From: Prochlorococcus marinus CUG1416 | GTDB taxonomy: Bacteria > Cyanobacteriota > Cyanobacteriia > PCC-6307 > Cyanobiaceae | DNA length: 64,000 nt | NCBI RefSeq assembly: GCF_017695965.1 | Contig: NZ_JAAORM010000002.1 | Span: 124,001-188,000, forward strand | Direction: 5' to 3' | Part shown: piece after piece, positions 8,567 through 18,789 of the stretch | Position numbering within the stretch: position 1 is the stretch's first letter | Layout: the number at the start of each line of letters is the position of its first letter | Position numbers and translations under genes: made by a program | The notes under the pieces: generated by a model | The model's input: the letters and a program-made list of their open reading frames with translations, nothing else | Databases searched by the model: none | Told to the model about the DNA's origin: nothing

Positions 8567-9729
8567 TTTTTTAAATTATCTTTTAAATTCATATAAACTT
8601 TTTCAAGTGAATTTATATTTTTAGTAATTGTGTATCTCTCAAGTATACGTTCTCTAGCTTTTTCTCCAAGATCTTTTGTAAATGAAGGATGTTCTACAAG
8701 AATTGGGATTATAGTTTTTAATTGTGCAGCCACATTATCAGTTGAAATTACTATGCCTGCTCCGTTATCTAAAACTTCACCATCAGCGCCGGCATCTGTA
8801 GCTACACAAGCAGTACCAGCAGACATTGCCTCTAAAAGTGATAATGATAAACCTTCTACTAAGCTTGGTAAGAAAAATACTTCTGCTATTTGCATTATTG
8901 CTACCCTAGTTTCTAAATCTAATTCGGCTCCCCACCAAATTAATTTCTCATTACCAAGGTTAGAAAAACTATTTTCAAGTGTTGGCTTCATTGGTCCATC
9001 TCCAACAATAACTAATTTGCAATTTTGAGTTTTTGTTTGGCGCCAAGAACGTAAAAGTGCCTCGATATTTTTCTCATTGGCAATCCTACCCATATATAAA
9101 AAGATTCTTTCATTTCCAAGTTTGTTTTTTACCTGATCATATTTTTTATTTTTTTCGAAAAAAGGTTTCCAAATATTCTCATCAACACCGTTTGGAATAA
9201 TTATTTGTTTTTCTTTAGGTACGCCTAATTTATAAAGAACATTTTTTTGAAGTTCGGAAAAAATGATTATTTTATCGAACTTTGATAAAGAGGGAGCATA
9301 AAGTTGATATGTTAATTGTTGAGTGCTAGCAGTTAAATTTCTATTTTTTGCATCAAATGGTGGGTGAAATGTTCCTATGAGTGGAAGATTAATTTCATCA
9401 CAAATCTCTGGAAGTCTAAAGTCTAAAGGAGATAAAGTTAAGCTTGCATGTACTAAATCAGGCTTTAATCTTTCCAATGATAGCCTTAGCTTCTTTTCTG
9501 CTCTTGGTGAGGGTATTGTATAAACTTGGGACTTAATTAAATATGGAAGACTTACATCAGGATCATTTGCCAGAAATAATGGTTTTGATGAATTTGAACT
9601 AGAAGGATTGTCGAAATGAATAAAACTAATTTTATGACCTCTGGCCTTTAATTTCTCAGTAGTTGAATTGCCATAAGTTACATTTCCACAAAAAGGAGAT
9701 TTCTTACCCAACCAGGCAACATGAACCAC
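8563..9729 (-). CDS. GT4-family glycosyltransferase
   Basis: A 388-aa GT-B fold retaining transferase. The N-terminal acceptor domain has GNVTYG at 15-20. The C-terminal donor domain has IPNGVD at 178-183, MGRIANEKN at 213-221, and the GT4 EX7E motif from Glu292 to Glu300 (EGLSLSLLE). The donor is probably a nucleotide sugar; the acceptor cannot be told. In this lineage such enzymes make glycolipids or cell-surface glycans. It converges on proC, and recO lies upstream on the same strand with an 85-base gap. Confidence 0.85.
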   Translation of the reverse strand: MVHVAWLGKKSPFCGNVTYGNSTTEKLKARGHKISFIHFDNPSSSNSSKPLFLANDPDVSLPYLIKSQVYTIPSPRAEKKLRLSLERLKPDLVHASLTLSPLDFRLPEICDEINLPLIGTFHPPFDAKNRNLTASTQQLTYQLYAPSLSKFDKIIIFSELQKNVLYKLGVPKEKQIIIPNGVDENIWKPFFEKNKKYDQVKNKLGNERIFLYMGRIANEKNIEALLRSWRQTKTQNCKLVIVGDGPMKPTLENSFSNLGNEKLIWWGAELDLETRVAIMQIAEVFFLPSLVEGLSLSLLEAMSAGTACVATDAGADGEVLDNGAGIVISTDNVAAQLKTIIPILVEHPSFTKDLGEKARERILERYTITKNINSLEKVYMNLKDNLKN

Positions 9730-9814
9730 ATTGATTGAATTAACTATTTACTAAATTAACAGTCAGAGCACCCAAGATCATAATTTTAAAATTTATTGAT
9801 AGTTTATGAAAATG

Positions 9815-10600
9815 TTAACTATATATTTCTCTCAACATTTTTAGTGAAGATAGATCTTTCTCTAGTTGAGTAGAGATCCAAGTTTCAATAATAAATAATA
9901 TTTTAAGCCAGACTTTTTTAGGTCCTAATAACTCTCCATCAGATTTTATTGGCAATTCGGGGAAAAGAAGTCTCTGTAATAGAGCAACTTCAGATGCATT
10001 TATTTTAAGATTACTTTGAGGATCTTCCATGGACGAAAACCCTTCAATTGGCAAATAATAACAACTCCATTCCCAATTTCCTAAAGGCGGAATAATAGGT
10101 TCTCCAGTTTTACAGCAATGATGAATTGGTAAATTTATACCTCCAATGGCTAATAGATGGATTAAAGATTGAATACTGATTGCGAGCATTTTAATATCTT
10201 CTTCTTTTGATTCTTCATACAAATAAATCCTATCTAGATGCGCAAGAACGCAAGATAAATAGTTTTGTTGCTTATCATTATTACCTACTAATAAAAAAGT
10301 TAATTCAGTTATCGCTTGCGCGGCTGCAAGGCATTCAATATTTTTTCCTAGACCAGAATAGCTTTTTAATATTTTAATTTGACGTACAGATTTAAGATTT
10401 CTTTTCCCAAAAATTTGCAGACTTAAATATGTTAATGGAGTAGCTGCGGCAAGACTACTTTTAGGACGTCTAGCACCAGGTACCGCTAATCGAACAATCC
10501 CTTGCTCATCAGTAAGAATAGTAATTAATCTATCATTCTCGCCTAATGGAGAAGCTTTAATACAGAGACCTTCTAGTCTGCACTCACCAGAACCAGACAT
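9815..10600 (-). CDS. recO: DNA repair protein RecO
   Basis: Recombination mediator that helps load RecA onto SSB-coated single strands in the RecFOR pathway. The 261 aa start with an OB-fold (RLEGLCIKASPLGENDRLITILT), followed by a helical bundle (about 80-160). The CKTGEPIIPP segment near 162-171 matches the position of the Zn-binding loop in longer family members, but only paired Cys at HHCC is visible. It starts directly after the deoC-like gene, whose ATG-to-stop unit sits upstream with no gap, so the two are likely co-transcribed. Confidence 0.9.
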   Translation of the reverse strand: MSGSGECRLEGLCIKASPLGENDRLITILTDEQGIVRLAVPGARRPKSSLAAATPLTYLSLQIFGKRNLKSVRQIKILKSYSGLGKNIECLAAAQAITELTFLLVGNNDKQQNYLSCVLAHLDRIYLYEESKEEDIKMLAISIQSLIHLLAIGGINLPIHHCCKTGEPIIPPLGNWEWSCYYLPIEGFSSMEDPQSNLKINASEVALLQRLLFPELPIKSDGELLGPKKVWLKILFIIETWISTQLEKDLSSLKMLREIYS

Positions 10601-11260
10601 TTAAATAACCTTTACTTCTTGAAAAATCTCACAAAAATTAGAAGTTCCAACGCAACTAATTCCATTATCAAACAAATCAATAACTTGTGTCAGTTTTTTT
10701 ATACCACCAACAACTTTGATGTGATTTTGGGAGCCCGTTATTTTTAATATTTCCGCTACATCATTTAATGTAATAGGCGGCCCAAACCCGTCCCCGAATT
10801 GAAAATTTTTTATTCCTAATTCCAAAGATATTTCTATCGCATTGTATAAAACTTCTTTTTGTAGTTTTGATTTATTTATGATTATTGAAACTGGTAATCC
10901 AGATAACTTCACTTGCTCAATTTCAGCAGCGAAAGTTTCTAAGTTTCTTTTGGATAAATTGATAAAGTTTGGGATATATTCAATTCCGTTTGCACCTTTA
11001 TCTTTTGCAAAATTAACTAATTCTTCAATAAATGTAACGGGTAAATCCGCTAAAGGGTAAGAAATGAGTGCGTTTATGTTTGCACTGTAATTGCTCAAAC
11101 GGTTTTTAAAATCATCTAAATAATTAATTGAAGTAGAAATATTCTTGATATTATATTTTTTTATTAAATCGCAATTCGCGCAGAAATCTTCCCAGGTTAA
11201 ATAAGGGTTAATAATAATGGCATGAATTTTTTCGTTTAATTCATATTCAATATTGGGCAT
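10601..11260 (-). CDS. DeoC/FbaB-superfamily protein, probably degenerate deoxyribose-phosphate aldolase
   Basis: A 219-aa TIM-barrel protein recognisable as DeoC-like from its overall pattern: the EELVNFAKDKGANGIEY segment at 79-95, the C-terminal KVVGGIKK at 182-189 and GTSN near 205. Key residues of the aldolase are changed. The strand that normally reads VKTSTG with the Schiff-base lysine here reads NFQFGDGFG (152-160), so Gln154 takes its place, and the usual Asp of strand 4 is Glu94. The proton-relay Lys182 is kept. Class I aldolase activity therefore looks doubtful. It is packed between hpf and recO. Confidence 0.75.
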   Translation of the reverse strand: MPNIEYELNEKIHAIIINPYLTWEDFCANCDLIKKYNIKNISTSINYLDDFKNRLSNYSANINALISYPLADLPVTFIEELVNFAKDKGANGIEYIPNFINLSKRNLETFAAEIEQVKLSGLPVSIIINKSKLQKEVLYNAIEISLELGIKNFQFGDGFGPPITLNDVAEILKITGSQNHIKVVGGIKKLTQVIDLFDNGISCVGTSNFCEIFQEVKVI

Positions 11261-11267
11261 TTAAAAG

Positions 11268-11852
11268 TTATTTGGATTGAATCAGTCCATAACCTCCATG
11301 TTTCCTCTTGTATATAACTTGAAGTTCATTATTTTTTTTATTTCGAAAAACATAAAAATCATGATCAATTAGATCTAATTGTTTTCTTGCTTCTTCTGAT
11401 GAAATTGGATTCATTTCAAAGTATTTATTTTTTATAGATGGCTCAGGCAGACTTGCTTCTATTCCTTCTTTAAGTAAAGCTTCATCTAAAAATCTTGATT
11501 CTGTATTTTCAATTGGGAAAGACTCTTTATTTTTAAATTGATTATTATGAATTGTTTTATTGTTTCTTTCTTTGTATTTACGTAATTTTCTACAAAGTTT
11601 ATTTGAAACTAAATCAATGCTTGAGTATAGATTTTCAGTTTTTTCTTCGGCTCTAATTACGGTCCCATTTGCAAAGATAGTAACTTCTGCAGTCTGGAAG
11701 GAGACTCTTGGATTTTTTTCTATTGAAAGGTGTATGTCGGCTTCTTTAACGATATCCTTATAGTGATGTGTTGCTTTTTCTATCTTTGCCTCAGTATATT
11801 CTTTTAATGCTCCAGTGAGCTCAAGATTTTTCCCATGGATTAAAATTTTCAT
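11268..11852 (-). CDS. hpf: Long-form ribosome hibernation promoting factor (LrtA-like)
   Basis: Binds the 30S decoding region and dimerises 70S ribosomes into 100S particles under starvation or darkness. In cyanobacteria the homologue is light-repressed LrtA. The 194 aa have the N-terminal ribosome-binding domain (about 1-100: MKILIHGKNLELT, then RVSFQTAEVTIF) and a C-terminal dimerisation domain (about 140-194: EMNPISSEEARKQLDLIDHDFYVF cut to its core, ending GGYGLI). The deoC-like gene follows 7 bases downstream. A 44-base AT-rich gap separates it from divergent lipB. Confidence 0.93.
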   Translation of the reverse strand: MKILIHGKNLELTGALKEYTEAKIEKATHHYKDIVKEADIHLSIEKNPRVSFQTAEVTIFANGTVIRAEEKTENLYSSIDLVSNKLCRKLRKYKERNNKTIHNNQFKNKESFPIENTESRFLDEALLKEGIEASLPEPSIKNKYFEMNPISSEEARKQLDLIDHDFYVFRNKKNNELQVIYKRKHGGYGLIQSK

Positions 11853-11896
11853 AACAAATCTAAAAATATTTACTTACTTTCTAAATCTACTTAAAT

Positions 11897-12547
11897 ATGG
11901 TTAATAGAACAGCAATAATTAAACAACCTGATAATATTTCTTTTTTCAATGATGTTTATAAATTACAAAAAGAATATCAGGAGGCATTGATTTTAGATAA
12001 CTCTAACCCTGATTTTATTTGGATAGGTGAGCATCAACTCTGTTATACGTTGGGGAGAGGATCTAATTACGATAATTTATTATTTTCTTTGAATGATAAT
12101 AATTATGATGTTTTTAAGATTGATAGAGGTGGTGAGGTTACTTGTCATATGCCAGGACAATTAGTAACTTACTTGGTGTTAAATTTGAAAAATTTTAATA
12201 AAGATTTAAATTGGTATTTAAGAAAAATTGAAGAAATTATTATAAAAATTCTTGGAACTTTTAATATAGATTGTCATTCAAGAGAGGGGCTCACTGGTGT
12301 TTGGATAGGAAATAAGAAAATTGCTTCAATTGGAATTGGTTGTAAAAGATGGATTACAATAAATGGATTTTCAATCAATATTGACTGTGAATTAGAAAAC
12401 TTTAATAAAATTGTTCCTTGCGGGATAGAAAATTGTCTTATGGCAAATATGATTGATTACAACAAAAATTTAAATATTCAAGAAGTCAAAAGAATTGTTA
12501 AAAAAATCATTCAGGAAGAATTTAATTTTGATTTTGTATCAAAATAG
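11897..12547 (+). CDS. lipB: Lipoyl(octanoyl) transferase
   Basis: Moves octanoyl from acyl carrier protein onto lipoyl domains, the first step of lipoate assembly; the E2 encoded at 15219 is one substrate. The 216 aa include the substrate motif [12 protein letters not shown] (77-88), lysine in [11 protein letters not shown] (Lys141), and the acyl-accepting Cys175 in VPCGI. The divergent hpf lies 44 bases away. The length and all catalytic residues are normal. Confidence 0.94.
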   Translation: MVNRTAIIKQPDNISFFNDVYKLQKEYQEALILDNSNPDFIWIGEHQLCYTLGRGSNYDNLLFSLNDNNYDVFKIDRGGEVTCHMPGQLVTYLVLNLKNFNKDLNWYLRKIEEIIIKILGTFNIDCHSREGLTGVWIGNKKIASIGIGCKRWITINGFSINIDCELENFNKIVPCGIENCLMANMIDYNKNLNIQEVKRIVKKIIQEEFNFDFVSK

Positions 12548-12574
12548 AAATTAAAATTTCAAAATCAATTTAAT

Positions 12575-14518
12575 ATGGGTGATTTAGCCTACTGGCCTTC
12601 AGCTAAACCTCTTTCTGAAAAAGATAAATTTGCTAAAAATAGAGATTTTATTAAGAACCTTCATCATATAGATCAAATTTGGGAAAAATTAAAATTTAAA
12701 TGTGGTGATACTTTAGCTGTTTGCGATTTAAGAGGGAAATATAAAGAAAAATTTTCTTATTCTGAGCTGGCTGATTTAATAACAAAAGTCTCTTTTTCTT
12801 TTAAAAATTATGGTTTAGTAAAGGGGGATGTAGTTACTGTAATATCTGAAAATTCTCCAAGATGGCTAGTAGTTGATCAAGGCTTAATGCGTTTAGGAGC
12901 AATAAATGCAGTGAGAGGTATTAATTCTCCTTCAGTAGAATTAGACTATATTATTAAGCACTCTAATTCAGTAGGTCTAATAGTTCAATCTAAGGAGATT
13001 TGGCTAAAGTTAAACAACAAAGAAGTATTAAAAAAAAGACTGAAATTTATAATCAATTTAGAAGATGAACAATTTGAAAGTTTAATAAGTTGGAATCAAT
13101 TTTTAAGAGCAGCAAAAAAAGAAAATTCACAAAATAATAATCTTGAAAAAGATAATCCAAAAATTGATGATGTTGCTACTATCCTTTACACTTCTGGGAC
13201 AACAGGACAACCTAAAGGCGTCCCCTTGACTCATGCAAATTTTTTACATCAAATCATCAATTTAGCCTATATCGCTGATCCAGAATCTGGGACCTCTGTA
13301 TTAAGCGTGTTGCCTATCTGGCATTCTTATGAGAGGAGTGCTGAATACTTCTTTTTTTCATGTGGTTGTTCTCAATACTATACAATTCCTAAATTTTTGA
13401 AAGATGATATTACACAAATAAAACCTGTTGTCATGGCTACTGTACCAAGACTATGGGAGGCAATACATGATGGGTTTTTTCAGGCGTTGAAAAAAATGCC
13501 TTCCAAAAAGCAAAAACTTATTAAGTTTTTGATAAGTAATAGTTCAGTTTTTAAAAGAAGTATAAGAAAGATAAGAAATTTAGATATCAATCAAATAGCT
13601 TTTAAGTCAAAAATCCCCTTACTGGTTTCTGTTATTGGCCGATATCCTTTACATAAGTTGTCTACTATTTTTTTATGGCCGAATATTCTTAGACAACTAT
13701 GCGGGGAAAAACTAAAATTTCCCATTAACGGCGGAGGTGCATTGCCAGAACATGTGGATCTTTTTTTTGAATCTTTAGGTGTAGATGTTTTGGTGGGATA
13801 TGGACTAACAGAAACTAGTCCAGTATTAACTTGTAGGAGAAGAGAATTAAATGTTAGAGGATCATCCGGTCAGCCTCTAGCATTTACTGAAATCAAAATA
13901 GTGAATGATGATAAAAAAAAGATTCTGAAGTTCAGAGAAGTCGGAAAAATTCTTGTTAAGGGACCACAAGTCATGAAAGGTTATCTTAAAAATGAATTGG
14001 CTACAAAAGATGTTTTGTCCAAGGATGGTTGGTTTGATACTGGTGATTTAGGTTTTCTAATACCAAATGGTTCTCTCTTTATAACAGGAAGAGCCAAGGA
14101 TACAATAGTGCTATCAAGTGGTGAAAATATAGAACCGAATCCGCTAGAGACCGAAATCCTTAGTTCTGAATTTATTAATCAGATTCAACTAGTAGGTCAA
14201 GATAAGAAATGTTTGACAGCCCTTGTAGTGCCTAATTTTGAATTGGTTAAAAACAAGTTTTTGGAAGAAGACCTTTCAAAATTAAACCTGAATAAGAATA
14301 TTGGTACATTTTTTAAATCACAAATTAATAATTTGCTTAAAAGTCGATTAGGAGCAAGATTAGAAGAACAAATATTAGATTGTTATTTTGTGGATGCCTT
14401 TACTTTAGAAAATGGTTTGTTAACACAAACTCTTAAACAAAAAAGAAAAGAAATAGAAAAAAAGTATTCATTACAAATAGAAAATATGTATGAAAACAAA
14501 TTTAGTAAGAAAATTTGA
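12575..14518 (+). CDS. aas: Long-chain acyl-CoA/acyl-ACP synthetase
   Basis: Activates fatty acids via an acyl-adenylate. Cyanobacteria use the single Aas enzyme to recycle free fatty acids onto ACP, so ACP is the likely acceptor. The 647 aa contain the P-loop-like LYTSGTTGQPKG at about 203-214, GYGLTETSPV near 408, GWFDTGDLG near 486, and GRAKDTIVLSSGENIEP near 507, all in the right order. It has no membrane segment. It follows lipB by 27 bases. Whether CoA or ACP is used cannot be seen from the sequence. Confidence 0.88.
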   Translation: MGDLAYWPSAKPLSEKDKFAKNRDFIKNLHHIDQIWEKLKFKCGDTLAVCDLRGKYKEKFSYSELADLITKVSFSFKNYGLVKGDVVTVISENSPRWLVVDQGLMRLGAINAVRGINSPSVELDYIIKHSNSVGLIVQSKEIWLKLNNKEVLKKRLKFIINLEDEQFESLISWNQFLRAAKKENSQNNNLEKDNPKIDDVATILYTSGTTGQPKGVPLTHANFLHQIINLAYIADPESGTSVLSVLPIWHSYERSAEYFFFSCGCSQYYTIPKFLKDDITQIKPVVMATVPRLWEAIHDGFFQALKKMPSKKQKLIKFLISNSSVFKRSIRKIRNLDINQIAFKSKIPLLVSVIGRYPLHKLSTIFLWPNILRQLCGEKLKFPINGGGALPEHVDLFFESLGVDVLVGYGLTETSPVLTCRRRELNVRGSSGQPLAFTEIKIVNDDKKKILKFREVGKILVKGPQVMKGYLKNELATKDVLSKDGWFDTGDLGFLIPNGSLFITGRAKDTIVLSSGENIEPNPLETEILSSEFINQIQLVGQDKKCLTALVVPNFELVKNKFLEEDLSKLNLNKNIGTFFKSQINNLLKSRLGARLEEQILDCYFVDAFTLENGLLTQTLKQKRKEIEKKYSLQIENMYENKFSKKI

Positions 14519-14556
14519 TTTGTTCTATCTATATTGAAAAGGTAATTTAATTTTTT

Positions 14557-15000
14557 ATGGAAACAAAAAACTCAATATCTATAAAGCGCTCAATAGCTAT
14601 TAAAGCTGTAGTTACACCAACTTGGAAGGAAGATGCTGAAAAAGAATTAAGCAAAGCAATTTCAAACATTGATCAGCAATTATCTCAACTTGAGCAAGAG
14701 GGGCAGCAAATAGTAAATAATATTAGATCCCAATCGGTTAATCCTCTAGATCCAAGAGTTCAAGAACAGGTTAGTCAGGTGCAACAACAAGTCGCCGCAA
14801 AACGAAATGAAATTGAAGAACAAAAAAGAAATCTACTGCAACAACAGGGTCAAGTTCGCGAATTAAAAATGGACGAAATTGTTGATCAAGGGCAAGTGGA
14901 TAGTTTCTGTGATGTCACTGTGGGCGACAATCTTATTGAAAAAATGCAGGTCTCGATTACGGTTAAAGATGGAGTTATTCAATCTATAGATAATAATTAA
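14557..15000 (+). CDS. YlqD-family protein
   Basis: A 147-aa protein with a long Gln/Glu-rich coiled-coil (about 25-110: IDQQLSQLEQEGQQI, then VQQQVAAKRNEIEEQ) followed by a C-terminal beta domain (DVTVGDNLIEKMQVSITV). This matches the YlqD family of unknown function found in Firmicutes and cyanobacteria. It lies 38 bases downstream of the acyl synthetase. No signal peptide is present, so it is likely cytoplasmic. The family call is from memory. Confidence 0.8.
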   Translation: METKNSISIKRSIAIKAVVTPTWKEDAEKELSKAISNIDQQLSQLEQEGQQIVNNIRSQSVNPLDPRVQEQVSQVQQQVAAKRNEIEEQKRNLLQQQGQVRELKMDEIVDQGQVDSFCDVTVGDNLIEKMQVSITVKDGVIQSIDNN

Positions 15001-15100
15001 AGAAAAGATTTAGTATTCTTGATAAAAATAAGTAAATCTTAATTGCGAAAAGTTTTGAATTCTAATCAATCTAAATTATTACTTTCTTAAGTTTTAAGAG

Positions 15101-15129
15101 TTCCCACTGTGAACATGATTTCGTATAAT
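15101..15129 (+). promoter_or_regulatory. Putative promoter of pdhC
   Basis: TATAAT at 15124-15129, with TTCCCA 17 bases upstream as a partial -35. A near-palindrome GTTCCCACTGTGAAC (15100-15114) overlaps the -35 and could be an operator. The start codon is 90 bases downstream of the -10. The 217-base gap from ylqD also argues for a separate promoter. Confidence 0.5.
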
Positions 15130-15218
15130 TAGACCAAGAGTTAAAAGGGTCCTTAATTATAAAAACTTTTGAAAGTTTGGTAAAAATCCCTTGAAACTTA
15201 TGCAATAACGATTTTCTT

Positions 15219-16586
15219 ATGTCTCACGAAATATTCATGCCTGCCTTGAGTTCTACTATGACGGAGGGCAAGATTGTGGAATGGTTGAAAAATCCGGGAG
15301 ATAAGGTTGAAAGAGGCGAATCTGTCTTGGTTGTTGAATCTGATAAGGCAGATATGGATGTTGAATCTTTCCAAGATGGATATCTTGCAGCAGTTTTAAT
15401 GCCTGCCGGCAGCACTGCTCCTGTTGGAGAAACTATTGGTCTCATTGTAGAAAATGAGGATGAAATAGCTTCTGTTCAAGAACAAAATAAAGGAAATCAA
15501 CCCGAAGTCTCTACTTCAGACCAACTGGAATTGGTAAGCAATAAAACTGAAGAAAAACCATTAGTCCAGACTGAAAATATCAAAAAAGAAGCACAGGAAG
15601 TCGTCTTAAAGAGTGAAAAGCCTGTACCATCTTTTAATAGCGATCAAATTAATGCCGCTACAAGTAATGTTTCTTCGAGGATAATTGCATCTCCAAGAGC
15701 TAAAAAACTAGCCTCTCAAATGGGTGTTGATTTAGCAAAGGTTCATGGATCTGGCCCTCACGGAAGGATTCAAGCCGATGATATTTTAAAAGCTAATGGC
15801 CAATCTGTCTCTATACCATGGATAGGAGAAGGTGCTTCTCCTGCAAGTATACCTGTTTCAAATTTGGGAGTTGAAAGTAAACCAGAAACTTCAGGAAATA
15901 GTTTTGGTAATCCTGGAGAAACAGTTCAATTTAATACTCTTCAAAAAGCGGTAAATAAAAATATGGAATCTAGTTTAGATGTTCCATGTTTTAGGGTTGG
16001 ATACTCTATCAATACAGATAAATTAGATAATTTCTACAAAAAGGTAAAACAGAATGGAGTAACTATGACTGCTTTACTAGTAAAGGCAGTTGCAAAGACA
16101 CTTAAGAAACATCCTCAAGTTAACTCAAGTTTTTCAGAAAATGGAATTTCTTATCCAGAAAACATAAATATTGCTGTTGCTGTCGCGATGGAAGATGGTG
16201 GACTAATAACTCCAGTATTAAAAGAACCATGCAATACTGATTTATTTGAATTATCTAGGGAATGGAAAGATCTCGTAAAAAGATCAAGATCAAAACAATT
16301 AGAACCTGATGAATACTCAACGGGAACATTTACCTTATCTAACCTTGGTATGTTTGGAGTTGATAGATTTGACGCAATACTACCACCAGGGACCGGTGCG
16401 ATCTTAGCGATAGCATCATCGAAACCAACTGTTGTAGGAAATAGTGATGGTTCAATATCTGTTAAAAAAATAATGCAAGTAAATCTAACAGCTGATCACA
16501 GAGTGATCTATGGAGCTGATGGTGCTTTGTTCTTAAAAGACTTGGCTTACCTGATTGAAAATGAGTCAGAGACACTTGTATCTTAA
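15219..16586 (+). CDS. pdhC: Pyruvate dehydrogenase E2 (dihydrolipoamide acetyltransferase)
   Basis: Acetyl transferase core of the pyruvate dehydrogenase complex. The 455 aa consist of one N-terminal lipoyl domain (1-75, lipoyl Lys43 in SDKADMD), a Gln/Glu-rich linker, a subunit-binding domain (about 155-190, SPRAKKLASQMGVD), a second linker, and the catalytic domain from about 230. The active-site segment is TADHRVIYGADG: His is kept, and Tyr stands where many bacterial E2s have Asp, which I recall as usual for cyanobacterial and plastid E2. LipB at 11897 serves its lipoyl domain. Confidence 0.95.
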   Translation: MSHEIFMPALSSTMTEGKIVEWLKNPGDKVERGESVLVVESDKADMDVESFQDGYLAAVLMPAGSTAPVGETIGLIVENEDEIASVQEQNKGNQPEVSTSDQLELVSNKTEEKPLVQTENIKKEAQEVVLKSEKPVPSFNSDQINAATSNVSSRIIASPRAKKLASQMGVDLAKVHGSGPHGRIQADDILKANGQSVSIPWIGEGASPASIPVSNLGVESKPETSGNSFGNPGETVQFNTLQKAVNKNMESSLDVPCFRVGYSINTDKLDNFYKKVKQNGVTMTALLVKAVAKTLKKHPQVNSSFSENGISYPENINIAVAVAMEDGGLITPVLKEPCNTDLFELSREWKDLVKRSRSKQLEPDEYSTGTFTLSNLGMFGVDRFDAILPPGTGAILAIASSKPTVVGNSDGSISVKKIMQVNLTADHRVIYGADGALFLKDLAYLIENESETLVS

Positions 16587-16604
16587 ATTTAATTGATTTC
16601 TCAA

Positions 16605-17729
16605 ATGAATAATCAAGAAAGTGATCATAAGCTTGAAGCTTATAATTACTTTCTTGATCCTTCATTAATTGCTAGTAAACCTTCTGCAATTAGGCATGAA
16701 TCAAGATTGATGATAGTTAGAAATAGTGTTTTAGAAGAAGACTGCTTAACTAATAAATTTACCAAGAATCTTTTAGATGAATTTAGAGAAGGCGATCTTG
16801 TAGTTGTAAACAATACTAAAGTAATGAAAGCTAGGTTAAAGGTTGAATTAGAAAATAAGACATTAGTCGAATTATTAGTTTTAGAAAGGTCACATGAATG
16901 TGTTTGGTTATGTTTGGCAAAGCCAGCGAAAAAGTTAAAAATAAATAGAAAAATAAAATTAAAATCTCTTTTGGCACAAGATATTAATTTGATGGTTGAT
17001 GGGGTTGATGAAGAAACTGGAGGGAGATTTATTAAATTTCCTGAAAATATAACTGGTCTTAATTCAATGAATGACCTTCTTGATAAATACGGGGAAATCC
17101 CTCTCCCTCCTTATATAAAAAATTCTGAAGAAGAATCTTTTCATGAGAAAAGTTATCAAACTGAGTATGCAACTAATCCGGGGGCAGTTGCTGCACCAAC
17201 AGCTGGTTTACACTTAAGCAAAAGTCTTATTTCCAATCTAAAAAAAAAAGGAGTAATAATCTTACCGATAACTTTGCACGTGGGTTATGGAACATTCAAA
17301 CCAATTGATCAAGAAGATTTAAGTAACTTAAAACTTCATAAAGAATGGGTAAGTGTTAATAAGGAAGTAGTGGAGGAAATAAAAAGAATAAAGAAAACAG
17401 ATAGAAGAATAATTGCTATTGGAACAACTAGCGTAAGAGCTCTTGAAAGTTGTTATTCTAACGAAATTAATGACTTTATTCCTATAGCGAAGTACGTGGA
17501 TTTAGTAATTAAGCCAGGTTATAAATTTAAGGTAGTTGATGGATTATTAACTAATTTTCATCTTCCTAAAAGTTCATTATTACTACTAGTAAGTGCAATG
17601 ATTGGTAGAGAAAGATTATTAGATTTGTATAAAAAAGCCATAAAAGAAAAATTTAGATTTTTCTCTTATGGCGATGCTATGTATATTTCACCAGATTCAT
17701 TACTGGAGAAAAATAGATTTAGGCTTTGA
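16605..17729 (+). CDS. queA: S-adenosylmethionine:tRNA ribosyltransferase-isomerase
   Basis: Transfers and isomerises the ribosyl of SAM to preQ1 in tRNA, giving epoxyqueuosine. I use the ATG at 16605 (MNNQESD) rather than the TTG four codons upstream. Recognised from FDLPxxLIA-like [12 protein letters not shown] near 15-26, [20 protein letters not shown] near 60-80, [15 protein letters not shown] near 190-204, and the C-terminal [15 protein letters not shown]. It follows pdhC by 18 bases. The 3' end overlaps convergent cysK by 11 bases. Confidence 0.94.
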   Translation: MNNQESDHKLEAYNYFLDPSLIASKPSAIRHESRLMIVRNSVLEEDCLTNKFTKNLLDEFREGDLVVVNNTKVMKARLKVELENKTLVELLVLERSHECVWLCLAKPAKKLKINRKIKLKSLLAQDINLMVDGVDEETGGRFIKFPENITGLNSMNDLLDKYGEIPLPPYIKNSEEESFHEKSYQTEYATNPGAVAAPTAGLHLSKSLISNLKKKGVIILPITLHVGYGTFKPIDQEDLSNLKLHKEWVSVNKEVVEEIKRIKKTDRRIIAIGTTSVRALESCYSNEINDFIPIAKYVDLVIKPGYKFKVVDGLLTNFHLPKSSLLLLVSAMIGRERLLDLYKKAIKEKFRFFSYGDAMYISPDSLLEKNRFRL

Positions 17730-18705
17730 CTGGTTCTTGAATGATTCCGCTTGGAACTTCAGTAAACATAATTGATGATAAATATCTCTCTGCTAAATCA
17801 GGTAGAACAACTACGATGGTTTTCCCCGCATATTCATCTTGTTCAGCTAATCTAACAGCCGCCGCCGCCGCAGCTCCACAAGATATTCCTACTAATAGCC
17901 CTTCTTCTTTTGCTAATCTAAGAGCCATCTCGATTGACTCGTCATTTGTTACCTGTTCAACCTTATCAACAATTGATAAGTCAAGGTTCTTAGGAATAAA
18001 TCCTGCACCAATTCCTTGAATTTTATGTGGTCCAGATTTAACCTCTTCTCCATTCATTGTCTGTGTAATAACAGGACTATGTGAGGGTTCTACAGCTACA
18101 GAAGTAATATTTTTGCCCTTCTCTTGCTTAATGTATCTTGAAACTCCTGTAATTGTGCCGCCAGTTCCAACCCCTGCAACTAAAACATCAATTTCACCAT
18201 CGCAATCATCCCAGATTTCTGGTCCAGTAGTTTTGAAATGAATTTCAGGGTTTGCTGGATTATCAAATTGACCTGGCATGAAATATTGAGAAGGATTACT
18301 TTCTGCAATCTCTTTAGCCTTAGCTATTGCTCCAGGCATACCTTTAGAGGCCTCTGTTAAAACAATTTCAGCCCCCAACACTGCCATAACCCTTCTTCTT
18401 TCAATTGACATGGATTCTGGCATTGTAAGGATGAGTTTATAACCTCTTGCTGAAGCAGTAAAAGCTAGAGCAATTCCTGTATTTCCAGAAGTTGGCTCAA
18501 CAATTGTTTTGTCTTTTGTAAGTTTCCCACTTTTCTCTGCATCCCAGATCATGTTGGCGCCAATCCTACATTTGACACTATAAGCTGGGTTTCTACCTTC
18601 AATTTTTGCAAGTACTGTAGCTTTCGCGTTTTTAGTAACTGATTTTAATTTTACTAATGGAGTGTTTCCAATAGCAAAACTGTTGTCCTCATAAATTTTT
18701 GCCAT
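17719..18705 (-). CDS. cysK: Cysteine synthase A (O-acetylserine sulfhydrylase)
   Basis: PLP enzyme making cysteine from O-acetylserine and sulfide. The 328 aa have the PLP lysine in [12 protein letters not shown] (Lys45), the substrate loop TSGNTG near 69-74, and the phosphate-binding [10 protein letters not shown] near 175-184. The SVKCRIG form marks the CysK subtype. It overlaps queA tail to tail by 11 bases. It lies at the downstream end of a minus-strand sulfur amino acid group that includes two cystathionine-type enzymes. Confidence 0.95.
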   Translation of the reverse strand: MAKIYEDNSFAIGNTPLVKLKSVTKNAKATVLAKIEGRNPAYSVKCRIGANMIWDAEKSGKLTKDKTIVEPTSGNTGIALAFTASARGYKLILTMPESMSIERRRVMAVLGAEIVLTEASKGMPGAIAKAKEIAESNPSQYFMPGQFDNPANPEIHFKTTGPEIWDDCDGEIDVLVAGVGTGGTITGVSRYIKQEKGKNITSVAVEPSHSPVITQTMNGEEVKSGPHKIQGIGAGFIPKNLDLSIVDKVEQVTNDESIEMALRLAKEEGLLVGISCGAAAAAAVRLAEQDEYAGKTIVVVLPDLAERYLSSIMFTEVPSGIIQEPVKA

Positions 18706-18789
18706 TTATATATTGAGAAAATATATTTTAATACTAACTATTATTCAGAAAAAGAGTATATAAGTTTCTATACGGTAAATACTAGGAAT

